The notes under the pieces: generated by a model
What the model was told of the DNA's origin: nothing
Database searches by the model: none
What the model saw: only the letters and a program-made list of their open reading frames with translations
Made by a program: the position numbers and the translations under genes
Part shown: one piece after another, positions 24,610 through 32,494 of the stretch
Numbering within the stretch: the first letter of the stretch is position 1
How the letters are laid out: each line of letters opens with the position of its first letter
Assembly: GCF_014200015.1 (NCBI RefSeq)
Contig: NZ_JACHOT010000001.1
Location: forward strand, 620,001-684,000
Reading direction: 5' to 3'
DNA: 64,000 bases
Source: Aminobacter niigataensis
Lineage (GTDB): Bacteria > Pseudomonadota > Alphaproteobacteria > Rhizobiales > Rhizobiaceae

Positions 24610-26187
24610 TCAAAAATCGGTCGGTGCGCCGCCTTCGGCCCTGCGTTTGTCGACAAAAGCGTTGAGTTCTTCGCGGATGGCTGGGTCCATCCAGGGCTCC
24701 TCGTAGGAGGCCAGGCGCTCCTTCCAGACGCGGTTTGCCCGCTCCACAGCCGTTGGGCTGCCTGCCTCGGCCCAGGTCTCGAAATTGCGCCAGTCGGAAA
24801 TGATTGGCGAGTAGAAGGCGGTCTTGTAGCGGTCCTGGGTGTGCTGGGTGCCGAAGAAGTGGCCGCCGGGGCCGACATCACGAATGGCGTCGATGGCGAG
24901 CGCATCCTCCGACAGGTCGAGCGGTGTCAGGAATTCGGCCACCATCTGCAACAGGTCGATGTCGAGGATCATCTTTTCGTAGGAGCAGCGCAGCCCGCCC
25001 TCCAGCCATCCGGCCCCATGCAGCATGAAATTGGCGCCGCTCTGGATCGCGCCCCACAGCGAAAAGACGCTTTCATAGGCAGCCTGCGCATCGACCGCGT
25101 TGGCGGCGCATACGTTGGACGTGCGGTAGGGGATGTTGTAACGGCGGGCCAGCTGGCCGCCGACAAGCTGTGCCTTCATGTATTCGGGCGTGCCGAAGGC
25201 GGGCGCGCCGGATTTCATGTCGACGTTGGAGGTGAAGCCGCCATAGCCGACGGGCGCGCCCTTGCGGACCATCTGGGTGAAGGCGAGACCCGACAGCGCC
25301 TCGGCGTTCTGCTGCACCAGCGCTCCGGCTATGGTCACGGGCGCCATGGCGCCCGACAGGGTGAAGGGGGTGACGATTACCACCTGGCCCATCGACGACA
25401 TTTGGATGATGCCTTCCATCATCGGCACGTCGAGCTTCAGCGGCGAGTTGGTGTTGATGATGGTGTAGACCGAGGGCTCTTCCATCATCTGTTCGCGTGA
25501 GATGCCGCGGGCGATCCGGGTGATCTCGATGCCGTCGACATTGCGCTCCTTGCCGAGCGAATAGATGTGGAACACCTTGTCGGTCAGCGTCGCCAGATCG
25601 CGGATGCACTCGAGATGGCGCACCGAGGGATGGATGTCCACCGGCTCGACCGGATAGCCCCCGGTTGTCTGCAGGATGTTGTGCATCTGGGCGAGCTTGA
25701 GGAAGTTGCGGAAGTCGGCCTGGTTGCCGGGGCGGCGACCACGGTCGAGATCGGAACAGTTGGGCGCCGACGCCATCTGCGACAGCACAAGATTGTTGCC
25801 GCCAAAGCGCACATTGTGGGCCGGGTTGCGGGCGTGCAGCGTGAACTCGGCCGGCGCATGCGAGATCAGCTCGAGGATCATGTCGGAATCGAAGCGGACG
25901 CGCTCGGAGCCGTCACGCACGTCGGCGCCATGCGCCTTCATGATGCGGCGCGCCTCGTCGTGCAGAACATCGACGCCGATTTCCTTCAGCACCCGCAGCG
26001 AAGCGAGATGGATCGATTCCAGCTCGTCGTCGGAGATCAGCTTGGTCGGTGTGAAGGGTATCTTGAGCTGGCGGAACGGCGGCTGCTCGAAGGCCTGGGA
26101 ACCGCCGGCGCGCTTGCCGGCACGGCCACCACGACGAGCGCGATCGGAGGCAGGAGCCGGTTCGGCTGTTTGCAGGGCGACGGTCAT
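24610..26187 (-). CDS. Trimethylamine methyltransferase family protein, non-pyrrolysine (paralogue 2)
   Basis: A 525-residue MttB-superfamily protein, nearly the same length as the paralogue at 4826-6400 and sharing blocks such as HGAGWLEGGLRCSYEKMILD. No in-frame amber codon, so no pyrrolysine. Residues 15-35 are a basic, Gly/Arg/Lys-rich tail like that of paralogue 1. It should methylate a corrinoid protein from an N-methyl substrate. The ATG at 26187 has GAGGA five bases upstream. Unlike paralogue 1 it has no corrinoid gene beside it and may share the one at 3875-4573. Confidence 0.85.
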   Translation of the reverse strand: MTVALQTAEPAPASDRARRGGRAGKRAGGSQAFEQPPFRQLKIPFTPTKLISDDELESIHLASLRVLKEIGVDVLHDEARRIMKAHGADVRDGSERVRFDSDMILELISHAPAEFTLHARNPAHNVRFGGNNLVLSQMASAPNCSDLDRGRRPGNQADFRNFLKLAQMHNILQTTGGYPVEPVDIHPSVRHLECIRDLATLTDKVFHIYSLGKERNVDGIEITRIARGISREQMMEEPSVYTIINTNSPLKLDVPMMEGIIQMSSMGQVVIVTPFTLSGAMAPVTIAGALVQQNAEALSGLAFTQMVRKGAPVGYGGFTSNVDMKSGAPAFGTPEYMKAQLVGGQLARRYNIPYRTSNVCAANAVDAQAAYESVFSLWGAIQSGANFMLHGAGWLEGGLRCSYEKMILDIDLLQMVAEFLTPLDLSEDALAIDAIRDVGPGGHFFGTQHTQDRYKTAFYSPIISDWRNFETWAEAGSPTAVERANRVWKERLASYEEPWMDPAIREELNAFVDKRRAEGGAPTDF

Positions 26188-26389
26188 GGAGTCCTCACGG
26201 GCAAGCTTCAGTATCGCGGGGCATAATGGACTGGGCCGGAAAGCCTTATTGCGGAGGCGGCGACCAATAGCGCGAGGGAAACGACATCGCCGATGGGACT
26301 GGACCGACGTTCTCCGATGTGGTGATGCAACCCGCATGTGGCGGTTCGTCGATAGGATCGCGGCCATTCGATTCTCCTGGTGATCTGTT

Positions 26390-27568
26390 TTGACAACTTC
26401 GACCTCCACCGCAGCCGAAGCGCCATTGAATTGGGCGGCACTGGGCGGCGTTACCGCCGCATTGGCAATGTTCGGCGCGGCGCAAGGGCTGAGCTACCCG
26501 CTGTTTTCGCTGCTGATGCAGAAGCAGGGCATGTCACCGGCGATGATCGGGCTGTCGGCTGCGATGATGCCGCTGGGCCTGATCGCGTCAGCGGCCTTCG
26601 TGCCGGCGGCCGTGCGCCTGGTCGGGGCACGAAACCTCGCCATCGCATGCTCTCTCGCCGGTGCTCTTTGTTTCCTGCTCATCGGCTACCTGCAGGACTG
26701 GGTCGCCTGGTTCGTCGTCCGCTTCATGATCGGCGTCGTCATCAACCCGCTCTACATTCTCGGCGAGGTCTGGGCGCTGTCGATGGCTCCGCCGTCGCGT
26801 CGCGGGCGGGTGATGGGGGTGTTCAACACCCTGATGGGGATGGGCTATGCCACCGGGCCGCTGGTGCTGACCATCGTCGGCACCTCGGGCTGGACGCCCT
26901 TCGCCGTGGCGATCGTGGGTTTCATCGCCTGCGCGATCATCCTGCGCATGATGTCAAATCTTTCGGGCTTCGAGGAGGATGGCCAATCGGTCGGCGGGGT
27001 GATGGGGTTTGCCGCGCTAGCGCCGGCACTGCTGTTTGCCGTGCTGGTGTCGGCGGCCAACCAGCAGAGCACCTATTCGCTGCTGCCGATCTTCGGCGCG
27101 AGCCACGGCCTGCCTGAAGCGGTGCTCGCGGCAATGCTGACGGCACTGTCGATGGGAAATATCCTGTTGCAGATCCCGCTCGGCCTCTTGGCGGAGCGTG
27201 TGGGCGGCCGCACCATGATTTTGTTCTGTGCCGGGGCCACGGCTGCCTGCGCGGTGCTGTTGCCGATGCTGATCGAGACGCGGCTCATCTGGCTGGTGCT
27301 GGTGGTGATGGGGGCGGTCGGCTACGGCGTCTACACCATGGCGCTGGTCGAGCTCGGCAGTCGCTTCAACGGCAGCGCGCTGATCGCCGGCAATGCCGCC
27401 TTTGCGCTCATGTGGGGGCTGGGCGGCATCGTCGGGCCGCCAAGTTCGGGGCTGGTGATGCAGGCGGCCGGGCCGATCGGGCTGCCGGTCGTGCTGGCCA
27501 GCTTGAACGTCATCCTGCTTGCCTTCGCCTTCTATCGCATGGTGCTGCGCAAGCGGACTGCGGGCTAG
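26390..27568 (+). CDS. MFS transporter
   Basis: A 392-residue inner-membrane protein with 12 predicted membrane segments and an MFS-type loop RLVGARNLAIACSLAGALCF. It resembles the YcaD-like branch (GVVINPLYILGEVWALSMA near residue 115). The start is a TTG at 26390 with only a weak ribosome binding site; no better in-frame ATG exists before the first membrane segment. It is divergent from mttB2, sharing a 202-base intergenic region, so import of the methylated substrate or export of a product is a reasonable guess. Confidence 0.8.
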   Translation: MTTSTSTAAEAPLNWAALGGVTAALAMFGAAQGLSYPLFSLLMQKQGMSPAMIGLSAAMMPLGLIASAAFVPAAVRLVGARNLAIACSLAGALCFLLIGYLQDWVAWFVVRFMIGVVINPLYILGEVWALSMAPPSRRGRVMGVFNTLMGMGYATGPLVLTIVGTSGWTPFAVAIVGFIACAIILRMMSNLSGFEEDGQSVGGVMGFAALAPALLFAVLVSAANQQSTYSLLPIFGASHGLPEAVLAAMLTALSMGNILLQIPLGLLAERVGGRTMILFCAGATAACAVLLPMLIETRLIWLVLVVMGAVGYGVYTMALVELGSRFNGSALIAGNAAFALMWGLGGIVGPPSSGLVMQAAGPIGLPVVLASLNVILLAFAFYRMVLRKRTAG

Positions 27569-27623
27569 TGAGGGCTGCGGGCAAGATGCGCGACGGCGAC
27601 AGGCACCGTCGCGCCGGAAATGG

Positions 27624-28001
27624 TCAGTCGGCCTTGGCGACGTGCCAGACGCCGCCCTTGCCGTCGCCGCTTACGTCGCCTGCCTTCTTGTCCTGGACGA
27701 ACGTATAGAGTGGCTTGCCCTCATAGGCCCACATCTTCGAACCGTCGTCGCGGGCGACAACCGTCCACTCGCCTTCGTCCTTGGCGTCGGCCGCAGCCAT
27801 CAGCGGCGGCCAGTTGACCGCGCAGTCGCCATTGCAGGCCGATTTGCCGGCGCTGTCCTTGTCATAGGTGTAGAGCGTCATGCCGTTTGCGTCGGTGTAC
27901 ATCTTGCCACCGGCGCCTTCCGCGACCTTGGCGGGCTCGGCGGCGAAGGCGGCCACGCCGGTCAGGAACAGAACGGCGAGTGCTGTGGAAATTGTCTTCA
28001 T
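27624..28001 (-). CDS. Secreted repeat protein of the COG4315 family (Yx(F/W/Y)xxD motif)
   Basis: A 125-residue exported protein with a clean signal peptide (MKTISTALAVLFLTGVAAFA). Two copies of the family motif are visible: LYTYDKDSAGKSACNGDC and LYTFVQDKKAGDVSGDG, with the conserved CNGDCAVNWPPL. Homologues are small periplasmic or lipoprotein-like proteins of unknown function, some near electron-transfer genes. GGGAGCG lies upstream of the ATG. It is convergent with the MFS transporter gene. The cysteine pair may form a disulfide. Confidence 0.85.
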   Translation of the reverse strand: MKTISTALAVLFLTGVAAFAAEPAKVAEGAGGKMYTDANGMTLYTYDKDSAGKSACNGDCAVNWPPLMAAADAKDEGEWTVVARDDGSKMWAYEGKPLYTFVQDKKAGDVSGDGKGGVWHVAKAD

Positions 28002-28322
28002 GATGATCGCTCCCAGGAGTTCAGCCGACATGCCGGCTACACACGCAGACAACGCCTTTCCAGGGCGCTGTATTCCCGAAACCTTTTCACCGGTTGCGGA
28101 TTTTCCGGCGCTTGTCGATTTGCAGAGTGCCGGGTTAGAGTGTCCACCATGTGCGCTCTCAACGCCCATATTCCGCTGCGGGAGGCAGCATCGAAGCCGT
28201 CGCCGCGGACCCGGCATACGGAGCTCCTGCGCCTTTGCGCGCGCATTGGCTATTCGCCGCCGCTTGGCCTCTGAATCCGCCCCGGCAGTTGCCGAATTGA
28301 TTCAAGAGGAAGGCACAAGCCC
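28002..28322. other. 321-base divergent intergenic region
   Basis: It lies between the COG4315 gene (minus) and the aminotransferase gene (plus) and should hold both promoters. A 41-codon open frame at 28149-28274 (MCALNAHIPLREAA...) has no clear ribosome binding site and is not called. No inverted repeat or terminator stands out. Confidence 0.6.
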
Positions 28323-29702
28323 ATGACCTATCAGAACTATTCGCTGAAGCAGCTTCAGCAGATCGATGCCGCGCACCATCTGCATCCGTTCACCGACCAC
28401 AAGGAACTGCGCGACATCGGCTCGCGCATGATCACCCGCGCCGAAGGGCCGTTCATCTACGATTCGGAAGGGACGGAACTGCTCGACGGCATGGCCGGCC
28501 TGTGGTGCGTCAATGTCGGCTACGGCCGCACCGAACTGGCCGAGGCAGCCTATGAGCAGATGAAGGAGCTGCCCTACTACAACTCCTTCTTCAAGTGCTC
28601 GACGCCGACGCCGGTGCTGCTGTCCAAGAAACTCGCGGAACTGGCGCCAAAGAACATCAACCAGGTGTTCTATGGCTCGTCGGGCTCCGAATCCAACGAC
28701 ACCGCGCTGCGGCTGGTCCGCCACTACTGGGCGATCGAGGGCAAGCCCGAGAAGAACCGCATCATCTCGCGCAAGATGGCCTATCACGGTTCGACGGTTG
28801 CCGGCACCTCGCTGGGCGGGATGGACGGAATGCACCAGCAGCTCGGCGGCGCTGTGCCGAACATCGTGCATGTGATGATGCCCTATGCCTACGAGTTGGC
28901 CCTGCCGGGCGAAAGCGACCACGATTTCGGCCTGCGTGCCGCCAAGTCGGTAGAGGATGCAATCCTGGAGGCTGGCGCCGAAAACGTCGCGGCCTTCATC
29001 GGCGAGCCGATCATGGGCGCCGGCGGCGTCAAGATCCCGCCGGCCAGCTATTGGCCGGAGGTCCAGCGCATCTGCCGTAAGTACGACGTGCTGTTGATGC
29101 TCGACGAGGTCATCACCGGCTATGGCCGCACCGGCGAGTGGTTCGCTGCCCAGACTTTCGGTATCGAAGCGGACACCATCACCACTGCCAAGGCGCTGAC
29201 TTCGGGCTATCAGCCGCTTTCGGCGCTGCTGGTCGGCGACCGGATCGCCGCGACGCTGGTCGACAAGGGCGGCGAGTTCTACCACGGTTACACCTATTCC
29301 GGTCACCCGGTGGCCTGTGCCGTGGCGCTCAAGAACCTCGAGATCATCGAACGTGAAGGACTGGTCGAACGCGTCAAGACGGACACGGGTCCGTATTTCG
29401 CCCAGATGCTCAAGGAACGCATTTCCGGTCACGGCCTGGTTGGCGAGGTTCGTTCGGTCGGCCTGATGGGTGCCATCGAGATCGTCAAGGACAAGGCGAC
29501 CAAGGAGCGCTTTTCGCCGGTCGGCAGTGCCGCGGTCGCCGTCCGCGATCATGCCATCGCCAACGGCATGATGATGCGCGCGACTGGCGACTCGATGATC
29601 CTGTCGCCACCGCTGATCTGGACCCGCGCCACCATCGACATGGCCTGCGACCGTATTCTCAAGGCGCTCGATCTCGCCGAGCGCGACCTGAGAAAGGCCT
29701 GA
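28323..29702 (+). CDS. Class III omega-aminotransferase
   Basis: A 459-residue PLP enzyme of the class III fold. LDEVITGYGRTGEWFAAQ near residue 260 and TTAKALTSGYQPLSA near 288 (Schiff-base lysine) are intact, with GSSGSESNDTALRLVR for phosphate binding. Closest relatives by pattern are putrescine/beta-alanine/GABA:pyruvate transaminases, cytoplasmic. The exact amine donor cannot be read from the sequence. AAGAGGAAGG precedes the ATG. It stands alone; the succinate-semialdehyde-dehydrogenase-like gene at 60654 could complete a GABA route but is far away. Confidence 0.87.
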   Translation: MTYQNYSLKQLQQIDAAHHLHPFTDHKELRDIGSRMITRAEGPFIYDSEGTELLDGMAGLWCVNVGYGRTELAEAAYEQMKELPYYNSFFKCSTPTPVLLSKKLAELAPKNINQVFYGSSGSESNDTALRLVRHYWAIEGKPEKNRIISRKMAYHGSTVAGTSLGGMDGMHQQLGGAVPNIVHVMMPYAYELALPGESDHDFGLRAAKSVEDAILEAGAENVAAFIGEPIMGAGGVKIPPASYWPEVQRICRKYDVLLMLDEVITGYGRTGEWFAAQTFGIEADTITTAKALTSGYQPLSALLVGDRIAATLVDKGGEFYHGYTYSGHPVACAVALKNLEIIEREGLVERVKTDTGPYFAQMLKERISGHGLVGEVRSVGLMGAIEIVKDKATKERFSPVGSAAVAVRDHAIANGMMMRATGDSMILSPPLIWTRATIDMACDRILKALDLAERDLRKA

Positions 29703-29710
29703 TCACAAGA

Positions 29711-29735
29711 CCGGGCAGGACATGCGCCTGCCCGG
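29711..29735 (+). terminator. Hairpin after the aminotransferase gene
   Basis: A 9-bp perfect stem CCGGGCAGG / CCTGCCCGG with a 7-base loop, 8 bases past the stop. No U-run follows, so intrinsic termination is uncertain. Confidence 0.5.
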
Positions 29736-29850
29736 CCAAACTCAGTGAATGCATGGCGACGTCGGCGACGCCTCGCTGGCCGATATGCTCGTTCGCATGT
29801 CGTTTGTGCCGAGGTGTTTTCTTAGAATATGAAAATAAGCTTCTGAAAAC

Positions 29851-29866
29851 ATTACATATATGTAAT
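29851..29866. promoter_or_regulatory. 16-bp palindrome upstream of the RcnB-like gene
   Basis: ATTACATATATGTAAT is perfectly symmetrical and lies 70 bases before the RcnB-like ATG in an AT-rich patch. The ATGTA/TACAT-type symmetry resembles operators of PadR- and GntR-type repressors. Confidence 0.55.
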
Positions 29867-29936
29867 GATGGCATTCATATTGGGTTCAGCTGGCGGCCGC
29901 TACTTCTCGACCTATCAACGAGAAGGAGCCTCCCAA

Positions 29937-30266
29937 ATGAAACGCATCGTTCTTGCCGCCGTCGCCTTGTCGATGTTCGCAGCCCCGATGGCTCAGGCCC
30001 AGCAGCGCTACGAGGCACCGCGCCACGGCAGCCACTACAGCCAGCAGCAGAAATGGCAGGATTATCGCAAGAAGCCGTCAAAGCGGCACTACTGGTCAAG
30101 GGGCAAGCGCGTGCCCGACTGGCAGCGCAAGCAGGCCCTTCGCGACTATCACCGCTATGGCCTCAAGCGCCCCGGTTACGGCCAGCGCTGGGTGAAGGTC
30201 GACAATGATTTCCTGTTGATCAGCGTGGCGTCGGGCATCATCGCCGCGGTGGTGGCCTCGCGCTGA
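29937..30266 (+). CDS. RcnB-family exported protein
   Basis: A 109-residue precursor with a signal peptide (MKRIVLAAVALSMFAAPMAQA). The mature part is rich in Arg, Tyr, His and Trp (KRHYWSRGKRVPDWQR, RWVKVDNDFLLISVASG), the pattern of RcnB/DUF3315 proteins. E. coli RcnB is a periplasmic protein tuning nickel/cobalt efflux. No rcnA-type pump is nearby; cobalt handling could still matter in a B12-rich region (inference). GAAGGAG precedes the ATG. A terminator follows. Confidence 0.82.
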   Translation: MKRIVLAAVALSMFAAPMAQAQQRYEAPRHGSHYSQQQKWQDYRKKPSKRHYWSRGKRVPDWQRKQALRDYHRYGLKRPGYGQRWVKVDNDFLLISVASGIIAAVVASR

Positions 30267-30291
30267 CGCGGGGCAACCCAGTCCCAACTCG

Positions 30292-30322
30292 GAAAGGGCG
30301 GTTCGTCGGGCCGCCCTTTCTC
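30292..30322 (+). terminator. Rho-independent terminator after the RcnB-like gene
   Basis: A 10-bp perfect stem GAAAGGGCGG / CCGCCCTTTC with a 9-base loop, followed by a short T-rich tail. Confidence 0.75.
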
Positions 30323-30358
30323 GTTCCAGCTTCGGGGAGGGCGCAGGCTATTTCGCCT

Positions 30359-30655
30359 TCATTGCCGGATAGACCCGACAGATATTGGCATGTCGGTCCG
30401 TATTCCGAGGGCGCCAGTCGCCCAGGCGCGCATCTCTGGTGAAGCATCGCCGGACTTGAGTATCGATATGGCCAGCGTCGAGATATCCGCCGGTGGCTCT
30501 TTGTTGTTGGTTACGTAGGTGATGTAGCCGACCACGATCGCACATCCCACCGAGACGATCGGGGGCGCGAATAACATAGTTGCCCGCGCAATTGATCGGC
30601 AGCGTTGAAACAGGGTGGACTTCGGAAACTCGTCCTCATCAATTTGATCAGTCAT
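30359..30655 (-). CDS. Hypothetical small membrane protein
   Basis: Not recognised. 98 residues: an acidic start (MTDQIDEDEFPKSTLF), one membrane segment at about 27-47 (MLFAPPIVSVGCAIVVGYIT), then a polar tail of about 50 residues. The strong GGAGGAG five bases before the ATG supports a real gene. Base composition is lower in GC than its neighbours, which may indicate a recent acquisition. It is convergent with the RcnB-like gene. Confidence 0.6.
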   Translation of the reverse strand: MTDQIDEDEFPKSTLFQRCRSIARATMLFAPPIVSVGCAIVVGYITYVTNNKEPPADISTLAISILKSGDASPEMRAWATGALGIRTDMPISVGSIRQ

Positions 30656-30830
30656 TCCACTCCTCCTGGGAGACCGCAGAACACCAAGGTAGGATATTGA
30701 TCTATATTAGTTAAAATGCGGATAATGGCTTTCTCGCGCTTCCGCGCCGGTGCTCGGCTGCACTGAGCGATCCGTTCGCGCAGAGAGGCTGAGCCGTTTC
30801 GGCTTGTTCATGACAGGGTGAGTGCTTATG

Positions 30831-30845
30831 TTGTGCACTGCACAA
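30831..30845. promoter_or_regulatory. 15-bp palindrome upstream of the phasin-like gene, PhaR-like site
   Basis: TTGTGCA-C-TGCACAA is a perfect inverted repeat 61 bases before the ATG of the phasin-like gene. TGCA-containing repeats are known targets of PhaR/AniA regulators that control phasin and polyhydroxyalkanoate genes in alphaproteobacteria. Confidence 0.5.
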
Positions 30846-30906
30846 TAGCCTGTGCCTGCCGATTGTCGGATGGGCCAGCGTGGTTCTTGAAACCGGAGCG
30901 CATCGC

Positions 30907-31272
30907 ATGAAGAGCAGACGGTTGACGAGGGCCTCGCGCCAATCCACGACCATTGCCGGCAATCTGATGCTGGCGCCAATGGTCATGGCCATGCGGCTGC
31001 CGATGATGGCGAGTGAAGCGCAAAGTGGTGGGTTACTGCGTGGCGAGAGCCTTGCTGCCGTCACCGAGAAAACGAACGCCATGGCCGAGGGCATGGTCGC
31101 TGCGCAGATGTCCTTTTTCCACTCGGCGATGCAGTTCTGGCCAGAAGTGCTGTCAGGGCGCACGCCTTCGGTGCTGAACGGCGTGGCTGCCCAGCGTTCG
31201 GTTGCCGCGGCTCTGGGGCCGGCGAGCAAGCGCGTCAGGGCCAACTTCCGCCGGCTGGCGACCAAATCGTAG
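30907..31272 (+). CDS. Hypothetical phasin-like protein
   Basis: A 121-residue protein, mostly helical and rich in Met and Ala (NLMLAPMVMAMRLPMMASEA), then ESLAAVTEKTNAMAEGMVAA and a Gly/Arg tail. The layout resembles small phasin-like proteins that coat polyhydroxybutyrate granules, but family membership is not certain. The ATG at 30907 has GGAG eight bases upstream; an open frame begins earlier with a GTG at 30880. The upstream TTGTGCACTGCACAA palindrome supports a link to polyhydroxyalkanoate control. Confidence 0.55.
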   Translation: MKSRRLTRASRQSTTIAGNLMLAPMVMAMRLPMMASEAQSGGLLRGESLAAVTEKTNAMAEGMVAAQMSFFHSAMQFWPEVLSGRTPSVLNGVAAQRSVAAALGPASKRVRANFRRLATKS

Positions 31273-31290
31273 GCTGAAGCTGAACGCAAA

Positions 31291-31320
31291 AACCGCGCCC
31301 CGAAACGGGAACGCGGCTTT
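31291..31320 (+). terminator. Terminator after the phasin-like gene
   Basis: CCGCG / CGCGG outer stem and CCCG / CGGG inner stem with an AAA loop, preceded by AAAAA and followed by CTTT. Confidence 0.65.
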
Positions 31321-31517
31321 GCCACTTGAACGCATGGCCCTTCGCGACGCTTGACCCAGCGAAGGTTACTGCTCCGGTACGCAAGACCTGATCCGGAGCC
31401 CGGGGCGGCTGCGATGACCGCCCTTGCAAACCGTTTTACCCGGACATCGTTACCGCGTGGTTAGCGAGAGCTTAAGCAAACCTAAATTTTGAACTTTTTT
31501 GTCCTGGGTTGACCAGA

Positions 31518-32402
31518 TCATGCGGAATCGCCGCGCAGGAACTTGATGATCCCCGAGAAATCTGTGCCGCCATGGCCGAGGGCGGCAAAGAGCGCGTAGA
31601 GCTGAGTTGCTTCGGCACCAAGCGGTGTCACGGCGCCAGCCTGCTGGGCGGCTTCCTGCGACAATTTGAGATCCTTGAGCATCAGGGCTGCGGCAAAGCC
31701 CGGCTGGTAGTCGCGATTGGCCGGCGAGTTGGGCACCGGACCCGGTACCGGGCAATAGGATGTCAGCGACCAGCACTGGCCGGACGACGTCGATGCGACG
31801 TCGAACAGTGCCTGGTGGGACAGACCGAGCTTTTCGGCGAGCACGAACGCCTCGGCGACACCGATCATCGAGATGCCGAGGATCATGTTGTTGCAGATCT
31901 TGGCCGCTTGTCCCGCACCGGCGTCGCCGCAATGGACGATACGCCCGGCCATCGGCTTGAGCACCGGTTCGGCCTTATCGAAGGCGGCTTGCGCGCCGCC
32001 GGCCATGAAAGTCAGCGTGCCGGCAGCCGCACCGCCGGTGCCGCCGGATACGGGCGCATCGACCGAGAGCAGGTCGTGCCTGGCTGCAATCGCATGGGCC
32101 TTGCGCGCGGAATCGACATCGATGGTCGAGGAATCGATGAGCAGCGCGCCCTTCTTCAGTTTGGGCGCGATGTCTTCGTAGACCGACAGCACATGCTTGC
32201 CGGCCGGCAGCATGGTGATCACCACATCGGCGTCCTTGGCGGCCGCGACCGCATTGGCCATGACGGTGACGCCGTTGCCGCGCGCGGTTTCAAGGTGCTC
32301 CGGCATCAGGTCGAAGCCATGGACGGCGTGTCCGGCCTTGACGAGGTTGGCGGCCATGGGATTGCCCATGTTGCCCAAGCCGATGAAAGCGACTGTGGTC
32401 AT
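31518..32402 (-). CDS. mmsB: 3-hydroxyisobutyrate dehydrogenase
   Basis: A 294-residue cytoplasmic dehydrogenase of valine catabolism that oxidises 3-hydroxyisobutyrate to methylmalonate semialdehyde with NAD. The Rossmann motif IGLGNMGNPMAANLVKAG is at the N-terminus, the substrate loop DAPVSGGTGGAAAGTL at about 118, and the catalytic lysine in GAGQAAKICNN at about 168. It lies downstream of the acyl-CoA dehydrogenase gene on the same strand; the 92-base gap contains a hairpin repeat. Confidence 0.92.
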   Translation of the reverse strand: MTTVAFIGLGNMGNPMAANLVKAGHAVHGFDLMPEHLETARGNGVTVMANAVAAAKDADVVITMLPAGKHVLSVYEDIAPKLKKGALLIDSSTIDVDSARKAHAIAARHDLLSVDAPVSGGTGGAAAGTLTFMAGGAQAAFDKAEPVLKPMAGRIVHCGDAGAGQAAKICNNMILGISMIGVAEAFVLAEKLGLSHQALFDVASTSSGQCWSLTSYCPVPGPVPNSPANRDYQPGFAAALMLKDLKLSQEAAQQAGAVTPLGAEATQLYALFAALGHGGTDFSGIIKFLRGDSA

Positions 32403-32436
32403 AGAGTGGTTCCTTCCAAGCAGCGAATGGCGAGTA

Positions 32437-32489
32437 GTGAGTAGCGAATAGGGAAGGCGGCGCGGGTTAGCGATCTATTCGCTACTCAC
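32437..32489. repeat. Inverted repeat between mmsB and the acyl-CoA dehydrogenase gene
   Basis: GTGAGTAGCGAATAG at 32437-32451 and its exact complement at 32475-32489 enclose a 23-base loop. A degenerate direct copy (GCGAATGGCGAGTAGTGAG) lies just to the left. Similar AGTAGTGAGTAGCGAATAG units recur in Rhizobiales intergenic regions (general knowledge). Confidence 0.75.
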
Positions 32490-32494
32490 ATTCC

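Noticed and set aside
28149-28274. 41-codon open frame upstream of the aminotransferase gene
   Set aside because: No clear ribosome binding site and no recognisable product; could be a leader peptide but cannot be supported.
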